Source: Streptomyces liangshanensis
GTDB taxonomy: Bacteria > Actinomycetota > Actinomycetes > Streptomycetales > Streptomycetaceae
Assembly: GCF_011694815.1 (NCBI RefSeq)
Contig: NZ_CP050177.1
Location: 7,013,501 to 7,077,500, forward strand
Length of the DNA stretch: 64,000 nucleotides
Direction: 5' to 3'
Part shown: positions 51,123 to 60,440 of the stretch, piece by piece
Layout: every line of letters begins with the position of its first letter
Position numbering within the stretch: the stretch's first letter is position 1
Position numbers and translations under genes: made by a program
Notes under the pieces: generated by a model
What the model saw: the letters and a program-made list of their open reading frames with translations, nothing else
What the model was told of the DNA's origin: nothing
The model's database searches: none

Positions 51123-51959
51123 TTACGCGGGGCCGTTCTTCACCACGGAGAACGCGATGTCGCGGTGTGCCTCGTGCTCGAAGAGCCGCGCGGTGATCGC
51201 CGCCCGTACGTCGTCGTAGGTGTCGGACCCGAGAGGGAGGCGCACGGGCCCGGCGTCGGAGTCCACGAGGTCGATCATCGCCGTCACGATCTTCCGCGGA
51301 TCGTTGGGGAAGGCGAAGCCGCCGCTCATGACCGCGCGCCGCGCCTCGCCCGCCGGGGTGTTCTCGTACGCCGGAAGGACGGGCGCGGTGGCGAGGGTGG
51401 CGCTGAAACCGGTCGGCGTCGCGCCGGGCTCGACGATCGTCACGGTGATGCCGAACGGTGCCACCTCCTCCGCCACGGTCTCGCAGAAGCCTTCGATGCC
51501 CCACTTCGAGGCCTGGTAGGCGCTGAAGTTCGGGTACGTGGTCTGGCCTCCGGCGGCCGAGATCTGGAGGATCCGTCCGTACCCCTGCTGGCGCAGCCGC
51601 GGCAGCGCGGCGCGGATGACGTGGATCGAGCCGAGCAGATTGGTGTCGATCACCTGGCGGATCTGCTCGTCGGTGGCCTCCTCGACGGAGGCGAAGACAC
51701 CGTGGCCGGCGTTGTTGACGATCACGTCGACCGTGCCCAGCGCCTCGAAGGCGGCGGCCACGACCTCGCGTACCCGCTCGGCCTCGGTGACGTCGAGGCG
51801 GGCGACCCAGAGGCGGTCGCCGTGCTCGGCACGCAGATCGTCCAGCGCCTCGGGGCGACGCAGGGTCGCGGCCACGCGGTCGCCCCGGGCCAGCAGCTGT
51901 TCGGTGAGGAGGCGGCCGAAGCCGGAGGAGGTGCCGGTGATGAACCACGTGGTGGGCAC
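51123..51959 (-). CDS. Short-chain dehydrogenase/reductase
   Basis: 278 aa from GTG 51959 with AAGGGG five bases upstream. The coenzyme motif is WFITGTSSGFGRLL; NNAGHGVF and the catalytic YQASK are intact, with PGATPTGF after it. This belongs to the large group of SDRs annotated as 3-oxoacyl reductase-like or dehydrogenase of unknown substrate. It is convergent with the SnoaL-like gene (4-bp gap). The 272-bp gap upstream (51960-52231) contains no gene I can support. Confidence 0.92.
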   Translation of the reverse strand: MPTTWFITGTSSGFGRLLTEQLLARGDRVAATLRRPEALDDLRAEHGDRLWVARLDVTEAERVREVVAAAFEALGTVDVIVNNAGHGVFASVEEATDEQIRQVIDTNLLGSIHVIRAALPRLRQQGYGRILQISAAGGQTTYPNFSAYQASKWGIEGFCETVAEEVAPFGITVTIVEPGATPTGFSATLATAPVLPAYENTPAGEARRAVMSGGFAFPNDPRKIVTAMIDLVDSDAGPVRLPLGSDTYDDVRAAITARLFEHEAHRDIAFSVVKNGPA

Positions 51960-52231
51960 GGTGTCCCCTTCGTCGGTGTTCGCGTCGACTCGACGTGACG
52001 AGGACGTCAGGACGTCGGGTCGAAGCGAACTCAAGCGCGCATGGTGGCGGGTAGGGCTGCGGGTGAGACCGCTCCGAGTATCAGCGAGGACCGCGTACGA
52101 ACCGGCCCGGCCACACGCCCCTCGCCTCCGTACGGTCAGGAGGACCCCATTTCCCACCCACGCGGAGCAACGCGACCCCACCGCCGACCCCGACGACCTC
52201 CCGGGCCCCGGGCCCCCGCACGGGCGCCGGG

Positions 52232-52723
52232 TCAGCCCCCGTCCCCTTCCCCTTGGCCGTCCACAGGCCGGGGCGTGTGCGGACGGTCCAGGGTGGTGCC
52301 GTCGGGATGCGGCCCGAAGGCGGCCTCCAGGACGTCCGGGACGTCCTCTTCGGGGACCGTGGTGCGCACCTCCGCCAGAACCCGGGGAAAGTCGTCTTCG
52401 TCGATGACGCCCATGTGCTCCTGGCGGAGTCGGCGGATGATCTCGACGAGCTCCGGTTCCAGCCGCATCCAGGCACGGGAGGTACGGATCTCGTCCTCGA
52501 CCCGGCGCATGAACCACCGCATGACGTCGTACGGGACGTCAGTGTGCCCCGCACGCGGGTCGAAGCACACCGTGGGGTCCCGTGCCGGATCCTCGTCGGG
52601 GACGATCGCGGTGACGAGAGTCCGTTGCCCGGCCACGAGATCCAGTTCCAGATACCAGGCGTCATCCGGCACGGAGTACATCGTGGTGATGGCGTAGTCG
52701 CCGTCGGGGTGTCGAAGTGCCAT
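52232..52723 (-). CDS. Conserved hypothetical acidic protein
   Basis: About 163 aa from ATG 52723 (an in-frame ATG at 52738 lacks a ribosome site; neither is strong). The N-terminal half is beta-rich (GDYAITTMYSVPDDAWYLEL). The C-terminal half is helical and charged (DVMRWFMRRVEDEIRTSRAW, ELVEIIRRLRQEHMG), ending in a polar tail. No family recognised. Codon use matches real streptomycete genes. Confidence 0.65.
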   Translation of the reverse strand: MALRHPDGDYAITTMYSVPDDAWYLELDLVAGQRTLVTAIVPDEDPARDPTVCFDPRAGHTDVPYDVMRWFMRRVEDEIRTSRAWMRLEPELVEIIRRLRQEHMGVIDEDDFPRVLAEVRTTVPEEDVPDVLEAAFGPHPDGTTLDRPHTPRPVDGQGEGDGG

Positions 52724-52857
52724 GCCGCATGCTGCCACGCCGGACCGAGAACGACAGCGCGGATTTCGCGCTGGCGCAGAAGCTCGGGTTCATGATCACG
52801 TGGTCGAAATCATCGACACGGCTCCCGGCGACCGGGCGCCTGCGGGCTTGCGCTGCG

Positions 52858-53412
52858 TCATACGGCGGCGGGATCGGGGAGGCGCAGCGCGGCGAGGGCC
52901 TGGGACACGGCGGTGGTGACGTTCGGGTCCTGGGCGGCCGGATCCCCGTTGACGCCGCGGGGGCTCAGCACGGGGATCGGGGCCGGGGTGGTGAGGGCGC
53001 CGGTGGCGCGGAGGATCGCCGTCAGGTGGTCCTCCGAGCTGTGGGCGCGGTAGCCGACGACCATGCCGGTGGCGGGCTTGCCGGAGAGAGGGGCGTTGCC
53101 GCGGGGGCGGGACAGCCAGTCGAGGGCGTTCTTGAGGGCGGCCGAGATGCTGGCGTTGTTGACCGGGCTCAGGACCAGCACACTGTCCGCGGCGGCGACC
53201 TGGGCCCGCAGGCCGGCCACGACGGGCAGGGCGGGGTCGGTGTCCAGGTCCTCGTTGAACAGGGGCAGTTGGTCCAGGCCGGTGGCCAGGGCCACCTCAT
53301 GGCCGGGGTGGCCCTGGGCCAGGGCCGCGAGGGCGACCTGGGTGGTGACCGCCCCGATGCGCAGGCTCCCGGACAGGACCAGCGTGCGGTGACGAGCGGA
53401 CGGGTGTGGCAT
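52858..53412 (-). CDS. NADPH-dependent FMN reductase
   Basis: 184 aa, flavodoxin-like. The phosphate-binding loop is LVLSGSLRIGAVTTQ, and SPVNNASISAALKNALDWLS is the signature of the azoreductase/ChrR-type family. It reduces FMN or quinones with NADPH. It lies next to an aldo/keto reductase on the same strand and could share its promoter region. Confidence 0.9.
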   Translation of the reverse strand: MPHPSARHRTLVLSGSLRIGAVTTQVALAALAQGHPGHEVALATGLDQLPLFNEDLDTDPALPVVAGLRAQVAAADSVLVLSPVNNASISAALKNALDWLSRPRGNAPLSGKPATGMVVGYRAHSSEDHLTAILRATGALTTPAPIPVLSPRGVNGDPAAQDPNVTTAVSQALAALRLPDPAAV

Positions 53413-53476
53413 GAAGCGAACTCCGGGGAGGGGAGGAGGGGTTATGTAGGGGAGGGGCGGGAGGCGGAGGGGTGGG

Positions 53477-54346
53477 TCAGTGGGCCGGGGCGCCGATGGC
53501 GTTCAGGATGTGCAGCGCGCGCGAGGGGAGGTCGATCGTGGCGGCGGCGATGTTCTGGACGAGGTGGGCGCGGGTGGAGGTCCCCGGGATCAGCAGGATC
53601 GTCGGAGAGCGGTGCAGCAGCCACGCGAGGGCGATCTGCCGCGCCGTGGCGCCGAGTTCGGCCGCGACCCGCTCCAACGGCGCGGCCTGAAGCGGCCGGA
53701 ACCCGCCCAGCGGCCAGAACGGCACGTACGCGATGCCCAGTTCGGCGCACCGGTCCACCAGGGCGTCGTCCTGCCGGAAGGCGACGTTGTAGTAGTTCTG
53801 CACCGCGACCACGGGTGCGATGCCCCGGGCGGCCTCGACCTGCTCCGCGCTGACGTTGCTGACGCCCAGGTTGCGGATCAGGCCCTGGTCACGCAGCTCG
53901 GCGAGCACGGTGAACGGCTCGACGATGTCCCGCGCCGCGAGCGTGTCGGTCATCCGCAGGTTCACCAGGTCCAGCGCCTCCAGACCCAGGTGGTCCAGGT
54001 TGTCGTGGACGGCCTGGATCAGCTCCGGGCGCGACAGCGCGGCGGGCCAGCCCCGGTCGGCCGTGCGGCGCGCCCCCACCTTGGTGGCGATGTGCAGACC
54101 CTCGGGGTAGGGGTGCAGGGCCTCCCGTACCAGCCCGTTCACCAGATGCGGACCGTAGTAGTCACTGGTGTCCAGATGTGTGATCCCGGACCGCACCGCC
54201 GCGCGCAGGACTGCCAGGGCCTCGTCGCGGTCGCGCGGCGGCCCGTACGCCATCGGCCCGGCCAGCTGGAGGGTGCCGTACCCCACGCGCGTCACGGTCA
54301 AAGTCTCGGACAGACGCAGGGTGCCGCCTGGAAGTACGTCGCTCAT
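53477..54346 (-). CDS. Aldo/keto reductase
   Basis: 289 aa. The TIM-barrel family motifs are VGYGTLQLAG, HLDTSDYYG (catalytic Asp and Tyr), IATKVGARR (catalytic Lys) and NLGVSNVSAEQV. The fourth residue, normally His, is Asn in DLVNLRM, which is common in this actinomycete subgroup. It reduces carbonyl compounds with NADPH. It ends 64 bp before the FMN reductase gene. The 267-bp upstream gap (54347-54613) shows no gene or clear regulatory element. Confidence 0.92.
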   Translation of the reverse strand: MSDVLPGGTLRLSETLTVTRVGYGTLQLAGPMAYGPPRDRDEALAVLRAAVRSGITHLDTSDYYGPHLVNGLVREALHPYPEGLHIATKVGARRTADRGWPAALSRPELIQAVHDNLDHLGLEALDLVNLRMTDTLAARDIVEPFTVLAELRDQGLIRNLGVSNVSAEQVEAARGIAPVVAVQNYYNVAFRQDDALVDRCAELGIAYVPFWPLGGFRPLQAAPLERVAAELGATARQIALAWLLHRSPTILLIPGTSTRAHLVQNIAAATIDLPSRALHILNAIGAPAH

Positions 54347-54613
54347 CGCGAACTCCTTGCTGGGAACACATCGGAGGACGGACCGCGGCTGTCTGTTCCC
54401 GCCTGCGGCCGAGGCACGCCGGCCTCGGCCTCCACACTGCCGCCGCGATCAAGGAATCGACAGCCGATGACCACAAAGCCGTCCCGAACCTCCAGGGTGC
54501 CGGATCGGGCCGGCCCATTCCTCCGCCCCGGCGTACGTTCACGGCTGCATCGTGCAGCTCCGGCGCATCGTGCGGCGCCGGCGTGCCCGCCGCCGAGCGC
54601 CGCCCGGCTTCCG

Positions 54614-55618
54614 TCAGGCCGGGATCAGGCGGCCGTCGTGGAGCCGGGTGCCTCCCTGCTTGAGACGGTCCAGCACCGGGACGACGTCGACGTGGCGGAC
54701 CGCGTCGAGAGCGCCGACCTTGGTGGTGACGTACGAGAAGAGGTCGTCCATCGTGCGGCAGGTGACCGTCACCAGGAGGTTGGCGGAGCCGGTGACGGCG
54801 GCGGCGAACGTGGTCTCGGGATGGGCGGAGAGGATCTCGCCGGTGGTGTTCAGCAGGCGGGGTTCGACGGTGAGCCACAGGTAGGCGGGGACGTGGAAGC
54901 CGAAGCGCGGGTACGCCAGGTCCACGGCGACGCGCAGGGACCCCGCCGCGAACAGCTCCTCCAGGCGGGTCGAGACCCGGGACTTGGACCAGCCGCAGGC
55001 GCGGGCCAGCTCGACCACCCCGGCGCGTCCGTCGCGGGCGAGTTCGGCCATCAGCGGGCCGTCCTGCTCGCGCGGCGCCCCCGCGTTCGCGGCCGCCTGG
55101 GCCGCCCCGTCGACGCCGCCGCGTACCCGCTGGTCGGGGGAGCGGAAAAGAGCTGCCTGCTCGTCGGTGAGAGGCTCGTCGAAGGCCAGCCACTTGGCAT
55201 CGCCGCCGAGGTACATGTGCATGACCGCGCACGCGTTGAAGCCCAGCACCTTGGCGGTGCGCGGCAGGCGGTGCAGGACCGACCCGCCCTGGTGGCGGCG
55301 ACCGGTGTGGGTCTGGCACACGATCTCGGAGCCGCCGGAGGTGATGCTGACGTACGCGGTGTCCTCACGGGCGGCCAGCGCGTCCGCGAGGGCGTCGGTG
55401 GCGTCGGGGCGGCACTGCACCCGGACGAACCAGGTCCGGTCGCCGAGCACCGCGTGGCTCGGCAGGACACGTACCCGCACGGCGCCGTCGGCGACGAGGG
55501 CGCGGTAGCGGCGGGCCACTGTCTGCTCGGAGACGTCGGCCACCTCGGCGATACGCCGGAAGGGAGCCCGCCCGTCGCGCAGGAGGCACTGAATGATCCG
55601 CCGGTCCAGTCGATCCAT
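54614..55618 (-). CDS. Lrp/AsnC-family regulator, tandem double-domain form
   Basis: 334 aa from ATG 55618, about twice the usual 150. The first HTH is DRRIIQCLLRDGRAPFRRIA, followed by an RAM-type ligand domain. The second HTH-like region is LMAELARDGRAGVVELARAC, followed by another RAM domain (PAYLWLTVEPRLLN, TVTCRTMDDLFSYV). This tandem arrangement is frequent in Streptomyces. It probably controls the neighbouring oxidoreductase genes in response to an amino acid or related ligand. Confidence 0.9.
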   Translation of the reverse strand: MDRLDRRIIQCLLRDGRAPFRRIAEVADVSEQTVARRYRALVADGAVRVRVLPSHAVLGDRTWFVRVQCRPDATDALADALAAREDTAYVSITSGGSEIVCQTHTGRRHQGGSVLHRLPRTAKVLGFNACAVMHMYLGGDAKWLAFDEPLTDEQAALFRSPDQRVRGGVDGAAQAAANAGAPREQDGPLMAELARDGRAGVVELARACGWSKSRVSTRLEELFAAGSLRVAVDLAYPRFGFHVPAYLWLTVEPRLLNTTGEILSAHPETTFAAAVTGSANLLVTVTCRTMDDLFSYVTTKVGALDAVRHVDVVPVLDRLKQGGTRLHDGRLIPA

Positions 55619-55721
55619 GGCGGAAGTATAGGTCTGTCCGGCCGATTCACCTGGAGCTTCGGTAGTGGTACGGCGCTTCGCTCGGCGGCCACCTCCTGGA
55701 GCGGGACCCGCGATCACCCCC

Positions 55722-56657
55722 CTACGCGGCCGGGTCTCCGTCCGGGACGACGCGGATGATCGTCCTGCCCGGCCTGGGGCGGCCCGGGGCGAAGGCCACG
55801 GGGGCCTCCGCCAGGGGGCGTACCTCGTTGACGGTCGGCTTGAGCCGTCCCTCCCGCACCCGGCGCGCGAGGTCGGCGAGTACGTGGCGGTCGGGTTCCA
55901 CGACGAAGAAGACGGCGCGCCCGTTCTCGGGCCTCACCGTGGGGGGCGCGGCCGCCGTGACGAGGGTGCCGCCGGGGCGTACCAGCGCGGCGGAGCGGTC
56001 GAGGATCTCGCCGCCGATGACGTCGAACAGGACGTCGACCTCCTCGGTGTCCTCCAGCCGGTCCCTCTCCAGGTCCACGAAGACGTCCGCGCCGAGGCCG
56101 AGAGCGGTGGCCCGGTCGGCGGACCGGCCGGTGGCGATCACCCGCGCCCCCACCTCGCGGGCGAGCTGGACCGCGATCGACCCGACGCCACCGGCCGCCC
56201 CGTGGATAAGAACCGTCTGCCCCGTCGTCAGCCGCCCGTGGTCGAAGAGGCCCTGCCACGCCGTCAGCCCCGAGATGGGCAGCGCGGCCGCCACGGTGTG
56301 GTCGATGTCCGCGGGAAGCGGGGCCAGGTTGCGGGCCTCGACCGCCGTGTACTCGGCCAGCGAGCCGTCCCGGGTCCAGTCGGCCAGCCCGAAGACCCGC
56401 TGGCCGACGGTGAGGCCGGTGGTGCCGTACCCCAGCTCCGCGACCACCCCGGACAGCTCGTGCCCGGGCACACTCGGCGTCCGGTCGCGGCCGGCGCGGT
56501 CGGTCCACGTCGCGGGCCAGGAGAGTTCCCCGCGGGTGAAACCGGCCGCGTGCACCCGCACGACGACGTCGTTCTCGGCGGCATGGGGATACGGCAGTTC
56601 CGTCAGGGCCAGCCCACTGGCACCGGCGGCACGGTCGTGAACGGTGATGGCTTGCAC
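55722..56657 (-). CDS. Zinc-type alcohol dehydrogenase/quinone oxidoreductase
   Basis: 311 aa from GTG 56657 with GGAGG upstream. The MDR fold is shown by VVRVHAAGFTRGELS, PGHELSGVV and the coenzyme site LIHGAAGGVGSIAVQLAR. There are no zinc-ligand cysteines, so it belongs to the quinone oxidoreductase branch, which reduces enones and quinones with NADPH. Its C-terminus RPGRTIIRV is typical. Confidence 0.92.
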   Translation of the reverse strand: MQAITVHDRAAGASGLALTELPYPHAAENDVVVRVHAAGFTRGELSWPATWTDRAGRDRTPSVPGHELSGVVAELGYGTTGLTVGQRVFGLADWTRDGSLAEYTAVEARNLAPLPADIDHTVAAALPISGLTAWQGLFDHGRLTTGQTVLIHGAAGGVGSIAVQLAREVGARVIATGRSADRATALGLGADVFVDLERDRLEDTEEVDVLFDVIGGEILDRSAALVRPGGTLVTAAAPPTVRPENGRAVFFVVEPDRHVLADLARRVREGRLKPTVNEVRPLAEAPVAFAPGRPRPGRTIIRVVPDGDPAA

Positions 56658-56832
56658 GGGAACGAACCTCCGGCGGGCGAAGTGGCGCGGACCGAGGTCA
56701 CCTTGCCCGCTCGGAGCCCCGGCGCACACGACCCGGCGCTGTCCCGCCCCTCCGCGCCGCCCATTCCATCCGTGTGGGCCACTCCGGGGAGGCAGGTGAC
56801 GGGCCGTCACCTGCCCCTCGTGCCCGCCTTCC

Positions 56833-58197
56833 TCACGCGCCCGTCGCGAACGCCCCCCGGTAGGACGCGGCCGGGTGACGGTCGTTGAGGTGGTCGCCGG
56901 CGCCGAACAGCTTCGCGCGCAGGGTGCCCGGCGTGTAGGAGGTCCTGGCGAGGCCGCGGCGGCGCAGCTCGGGAAGGAGCTTGTCGATGACCTCCTGGTA
57001 CGAACCGGGGATGTGCCAGTTGGTGACGTTGATGCCGTCGACCCCCGCCGCCTGCCACTCCTCCAGCACGTCGGCGACCCGCGCGGGCGAGCCGACCACC
57101 CGGTTGCGGCGGGTCAGGATCCTGGCCAGGTCCCCGACGACCGGGTTCTCCGCGGTGACCCCCATACGGGTCCAGTCCAGGACGGCCTGGCTCCCGGTCG
57201 TCCTGACCTCGGACAGCGGGGTGTCGAGCGGGTACGGCGTACCGTCCGGGCGGTTCCCGTAGTTCATCTGGATCAGGTAACCCCCCGGGCTGATGAAGCT
57301 TTCCAGGTGCGCCTCCTGCGCGCGGGCCTCCTCCTCGGTGTCGCCGATCACGAAGGTCAGCGCCTGGAAGAACTTGACGTCCTCGGCCCGCCGGCCCGCC
57401 TCGACGGCGAGCGCGCGGGTCTCCGCGATCACGGCCCGGGCGACCTCGGGCGTGGGCGCGGCGATGAACACGGCCTCCGCGTTCCGGGCGGCGAACGCCT
57501 TGCCCGGCCCCGAGGCCCCGGCCTGGAAGAGCACCGGCGTCCGCTGCGGTGACGGCGAGGGGAGGTGCGGCCCGAGGACGCGGTAGCGCTCACCCTCGTG
57601 GTGGATGCGGTGGACCTTCGCGGGGTCCGAGTAGATGCCCCGCTCCCGGTCCTTGAGGACCGCGCCCTCGTCCCACGATCCCTCCCACAGCTTGTAGACG
57701 ACGTCGGCGTACTCGGCCGCCCACCGGTACCGCTCCTCTCGCTCCGGCAGGTGGTCGAGGCCGAAGTTGCGCGCGGTGTTCTCGACGGCGCTCGTGACGA
57801 TGTTCCACGCGACACGGCCGCGGGAGATGTGGTCGAGCGTGGACACCTTGCGCGCGAAGTCGAAGGGGTGCGCCTGGACGATGGAGCTCGTGAAGGCGAG
57901 ACCCAGGTGCTTCGTGCGCACGGCCAGCGCCGACAGGAGCACCGCCGGGTCGTTGCTGGGCAGGTGCAGCCCCTCCCGTACGTTCCCGCTGAAGTCGCCG
58001 TCCGCCGGGCCCTGCACGCCGACCTGGTCCGCGAAGAAGATGCCGTCGAACAGGCCCGCCTCCAGCCGCTCGGCCAGGTCGATCCACACGTCGACGTCGT
58101 TGAAGTCGGCCTGGCGCGCGACCGGTTGCCGCCACTGGCCGTGGTGGTAGTGGGAGGCGGTGTTCATGAGGAAGGCGTTGAAGAGAAGCTCGGTCAC
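56833..58197 (-). CDS. LLM-class flavin-dependent monooxygenase (NtaA/DszA type)
   Basis: 454 aa from GTG 58197, with CGGAAG before it. The bacterial luciferase-like barrel of the nitrilotriacetate/dibenzothiophene-sulfone monooxygenase group is seen in GLFDGIFFADQVGVQG, DHISRGRVAWNIVTSAVENT, NFGLDHLPEREERYRWAAEY and PVLFQAGASGPGKAFA. It needs reduced FMN from a partner reductase; the FMN reductase at 52858 is a plausible but unlinked donor. It likely attacks a sulfur- or nitrogen-containing organic compound. Confidence 0.93.
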   Translation of the reverse strand: MTELLFNAFLMNTASHYHHGQWRQPVARQADFNDVDVWIDLAERLEAGLFDGIFFADQVGVQGPADGDFSGNVREGLHLPSNDPAVLLSALAVRTKHLGLAFTSSIVQAHPFDFARKVSTLDHISRGRVAWNIVTSAVENTARNFGLDHLPEREERYRWAAEYADVVYKLWEGSWDEGAVLKDRERGIYSDPAKVHRIHHEGERYRVLGPHLPSPSPQRTPVLFQAGASGPGKAFAARNAEAVFIAAPTPEVARAVIAETRALAVEAGRRAEDVKFFQALTFVIGDTEEEARAQEAHLESFISPGGYLIQMNYGNRPDGTPYPLDTPLSEVRTTGSQAVLDWTRMGVTAENPVVGDLARILTRRNRVVGSPARVADVLEEWQAAGVDGINVTNWHIPGSYQEVIDKLLPELRRRGLARTSYTPGTLRAKLFGAGDHLNDRHPAASYRGAFATGA

Positions 58198-58437
58198 GGC
58201 ACACTTCCGGGTCACTGAGGGGGTGTTGGGGTGGTGTGCGGCAGACGTTAACCCGCTCCTCGAACGACGCGGAACCCCGGTGGCCCGATTCACAGGATGG
58301 TGTCGGTGTGTTTCCGGCCCGTACGACCGTTGGCAGCGCCCGGCGACAGCGCCCCGGGGACCGGGACCGGTGACCGCGAGATTTCACACCGCCGACATAC
58401 GCAGCCTGTGGGCCGGACACACGTCCCTGCCGGGTGC

Positions 58438-58992
58438 CTAAGCCCCGCGGGAGGCCAGTGCCTTGCGTGCGATGCTGGCGGCGTAGTGCGGGGTCTCCCG
58501 GTGGTTGTGGGCGTCCGAGGCCTCCTGGCGGGCCGCCGCGGCCTGGTCGAACGTGATGCCGTTCGCCTCGTAGAACTCCATTCCCTCCGTGGTCGGATGG
58601 GCGAGGATGCTGTTGCTCAGCCGGCAGGTCCCGTCGCCGTTGTCCGTGACGCGCAGCTCCCAGATGCCCTGTGAGGTCGTCCAGCCGTTCGGTGTGAGCG
58701 CGTCGGACAGTGACACCAGGCGCAGGTGGTGCTTCTCGAAGATGTCGTGCACGGCGTGCTGGATGGTGAGTGTGGTGCCGATCATCTCGACGTTCAGCGT
58801 CTCCCGTCGGCCGTCGTCGGTGAAGCCGTGCGCGCAGGCCTTGTGTTCGCCCGGCGCGCAGCGCTGGTACTCCTCGTCGGTCAGGTTTCCCAGCCAGTCG
58901 GCCAGGTCGACCCGGTCGAAGGGCGCGTCGACGGTGGCGTGGACCGTCGAGTCGGACAGGACAAGATCGGCCAGCACCTTGTTGTCGCTCAT
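58438..58992 (-). CDS. SRPBCC-like conserved protein
   Basis: 184 aa from ATG 58992, with GGAAG upstream. The sequence begins with helical VLADLVLSDSTVHATVDAPF and a Cys-containing segment (RCAPGEHKACAHGF). A beta-rich core follows (GIWELRVTDNGDGTCRLSNS), then a C-terminal helical part (TFDQAAAARQEASDAHNHRE). I see similarity to the START-like ligand-binding fold only in the middle part; no confident function. The 240-bp gap upstream of the neighbouring LLM gene contains no further gene. Confidence 0.75.
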   Translation of the reverse strand: MSDNKVLADLVLSDSTVHATVDAPFDRVDLADWLGNLTDEEYQRCAPGEHKACAHGFTDDGRRETLNVEMIGTTLTIQHAVHDIFEKHHLRLVSLSDALTPNGWTTSQGIWELRVTDNGDGTCRLSNSILAHPTTEGMEFYEANGITFDQAAAARQEASDAHNHRETPHYAASIARKALASRGA

Positions 58993-59196
58993 GTGAGGTT
59001 CTTCCTTCCCCGCGGCAGAGCGGAGTGGGTGGGTGGTTGATTCCCCCTCACCTGCGACGGTAGCGCCTTCCCGAGGGCAGCGACCTATCATCCCTCGTGC
59101 TGGCGATCATCATCAATCATCGTTGGACGTGATGTGCCGCCACGCGCGACAGTGGACCGGCCAGCTTGATCCATCTGTCACCACGAGGAGGCGGGC

Positions 59197-60339
59197 ATGT
59201 CCCTCCCGCTGCGCACCGCGAAGCAGCCACTGCTGGACCCGTACGACCTGGGCGGCGGCCTGACGCTCCGCAACCGGGTGGTCATGGCGCCGATGACCCG
59301 GGCCCGGGCGCAGAACCAGGAACTGGCCCCGACGGAGCTGCACGGCGAGTACTACCGGCAGCGCGCCGGCGCGGGGCTGATCGTGTCGGAAGGCACCTGG
59401 ATCAGCACCGGGGCGATCGGCGCGGTGCACGTACCCGGCATGTACAGCCTCGAACAGGCCCGGGCCTGGGGCGAGGTGACCGAGGCCGTCCACGCCGAGG
59501 GCGGAGCGATCTTCGCGCAGCTCGCCCACACCGGGGCGGCCTCGCACCCGGACTTCCACCAGGGCCGCCTGCCGGTGGCCCCGTCCGCGGTCAACCCGGG
59601 CGGCAAGGTGTTCACACCGAACGGGCTCACCGACGTCGTCACACCCCGCGCGCTGAGCGCGGAGCAGATCGCGGACGTCGTGGAGCAGTACCGGGCGGCG
59701 GCGGCCAACGCGAAGCTGGCCGGGTTCGACGGGGTGGAGGTGCACGCCCAACGCGGTTACCTGATCGCCCAGTTCCTGAACCCCGCGCTCAACCTCCGTA
59801 CGGACGAGTACGGCGGCACCGCCGAGGGCCGCGCGCGGTTCCTGTTCGAGGTGCTCGACGCGGTGATCGGTGTCTGGGGGCCCCACCGGGTGGGCGTCAA
59901 GTTCGCCCCGCACCAGGTGCTCGGCGACGCGACGGAGGCGTCGCCCGAGGTCCTGGCCGTACACGAGCACGTGGCCGCGGGCCTCAACGACCACCCGCTG
60001 GCCTACCTGCACCTGATGATGACCCGCAAGCCCAACGTCCAGGTGACCGCGGAGCAGCGACTCGAATCGCTGGGACTGTTCCGGCCGTTGTACCGGGGGA
60101 CGCTCATCGCGAACGCCGGCCTCGACCGGGAATCGGGCAACGCCGTCATCGGCGAAGGCCTCGCCGACCTGGTCTCCTTCGCGTCGCTGTTCATCAGCAA
60201 CCCCGACCTGCCGCGGCGTTTCGAGCACCACCTGCCGCTCGCCGACGCCGATCGCGCGACCTTCTACCAGGGCGGGGCCGGGGGGTACACCGACTACCCG
60301 CCCGCGCCGGAAGTGCCGCAGGCGGCCGTGACCGCGTGA
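59197..60339 (+). CDS. Old Yellow Enzyme-family alkene reductase
   Basis: 380 aa, GAGGAGG five bases before the ATG. FMN/substrate motifs include VVMAPMTRARAQN, FAQLAHTGAASHPD and the region around NLRTDEYGG. It reduces electrophilic alkenes such as enals, maleimides or nitro-compounds using NAD(P)H. The usual active-site HxxH/N pair is replaced by HAQRGY (His and Arg-Gly-Tyr) near residue 187. It is the first gene of a plus-strand series with an SDR and an MFS exporter. Confidence 0.92.
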   Translation: MSLPLRTAKQPLLDPYDLGGGLTLRNRVVMAPMTRARAQNQELAPTELHGEYYRQRAGAGLIVSEGTWISTGAIGAVHVPGMYSLEQARAWGEVTEAVHAEGGAIFAQLAHTGAASHPDFHQGRLPVAPSAVNPGGKVFTPNGLTDVVTPRALSAEQIADVVEQYRAAAANAKLAGFDGVEVHAQRGYLIAQFLNPALNLRTDEYGGTAEGRARFLFEVLDAVIGVWGPHRVGVKFAPHQVLGDATEASPEVLAVHEHVAAGLNDHPLAYLHLMMTRKPNVQVTAEQRLESLGLFRPLYRGTLIANAGLDRESGNAVIGEGLADLVSFASLFISNPDLPRRFEHHLPLADADRATFYQGGAGGYTDYPPAPEVPQAAVTA

Positions 60340-60383
60340 CCGCGTGACCGCGTGACCCCGCGACCCCGCGACCCCGCGACCGA
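60328..60383 (+). repeat. 8-bp tandem repeat over the alkene reductase stop codon
   Basis: GTGACCGC is repeated three times, then passes into GTGACCCC, two GCGACCCC copies and a final GCGACCGA, seven units in all. The TGA stop (60337-60339) lies inside the array. Because 8 is not a multiple of three, copy-number change could alter the C-terminus or the spacing to the next gene. Confidence 0.9.
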
Positions 60384-60440
60384 CCCGGTCCACCGGTCGA
60401 CCCGATCCACCCGCCGCACCCCACCTCACGGAGAGATCTC

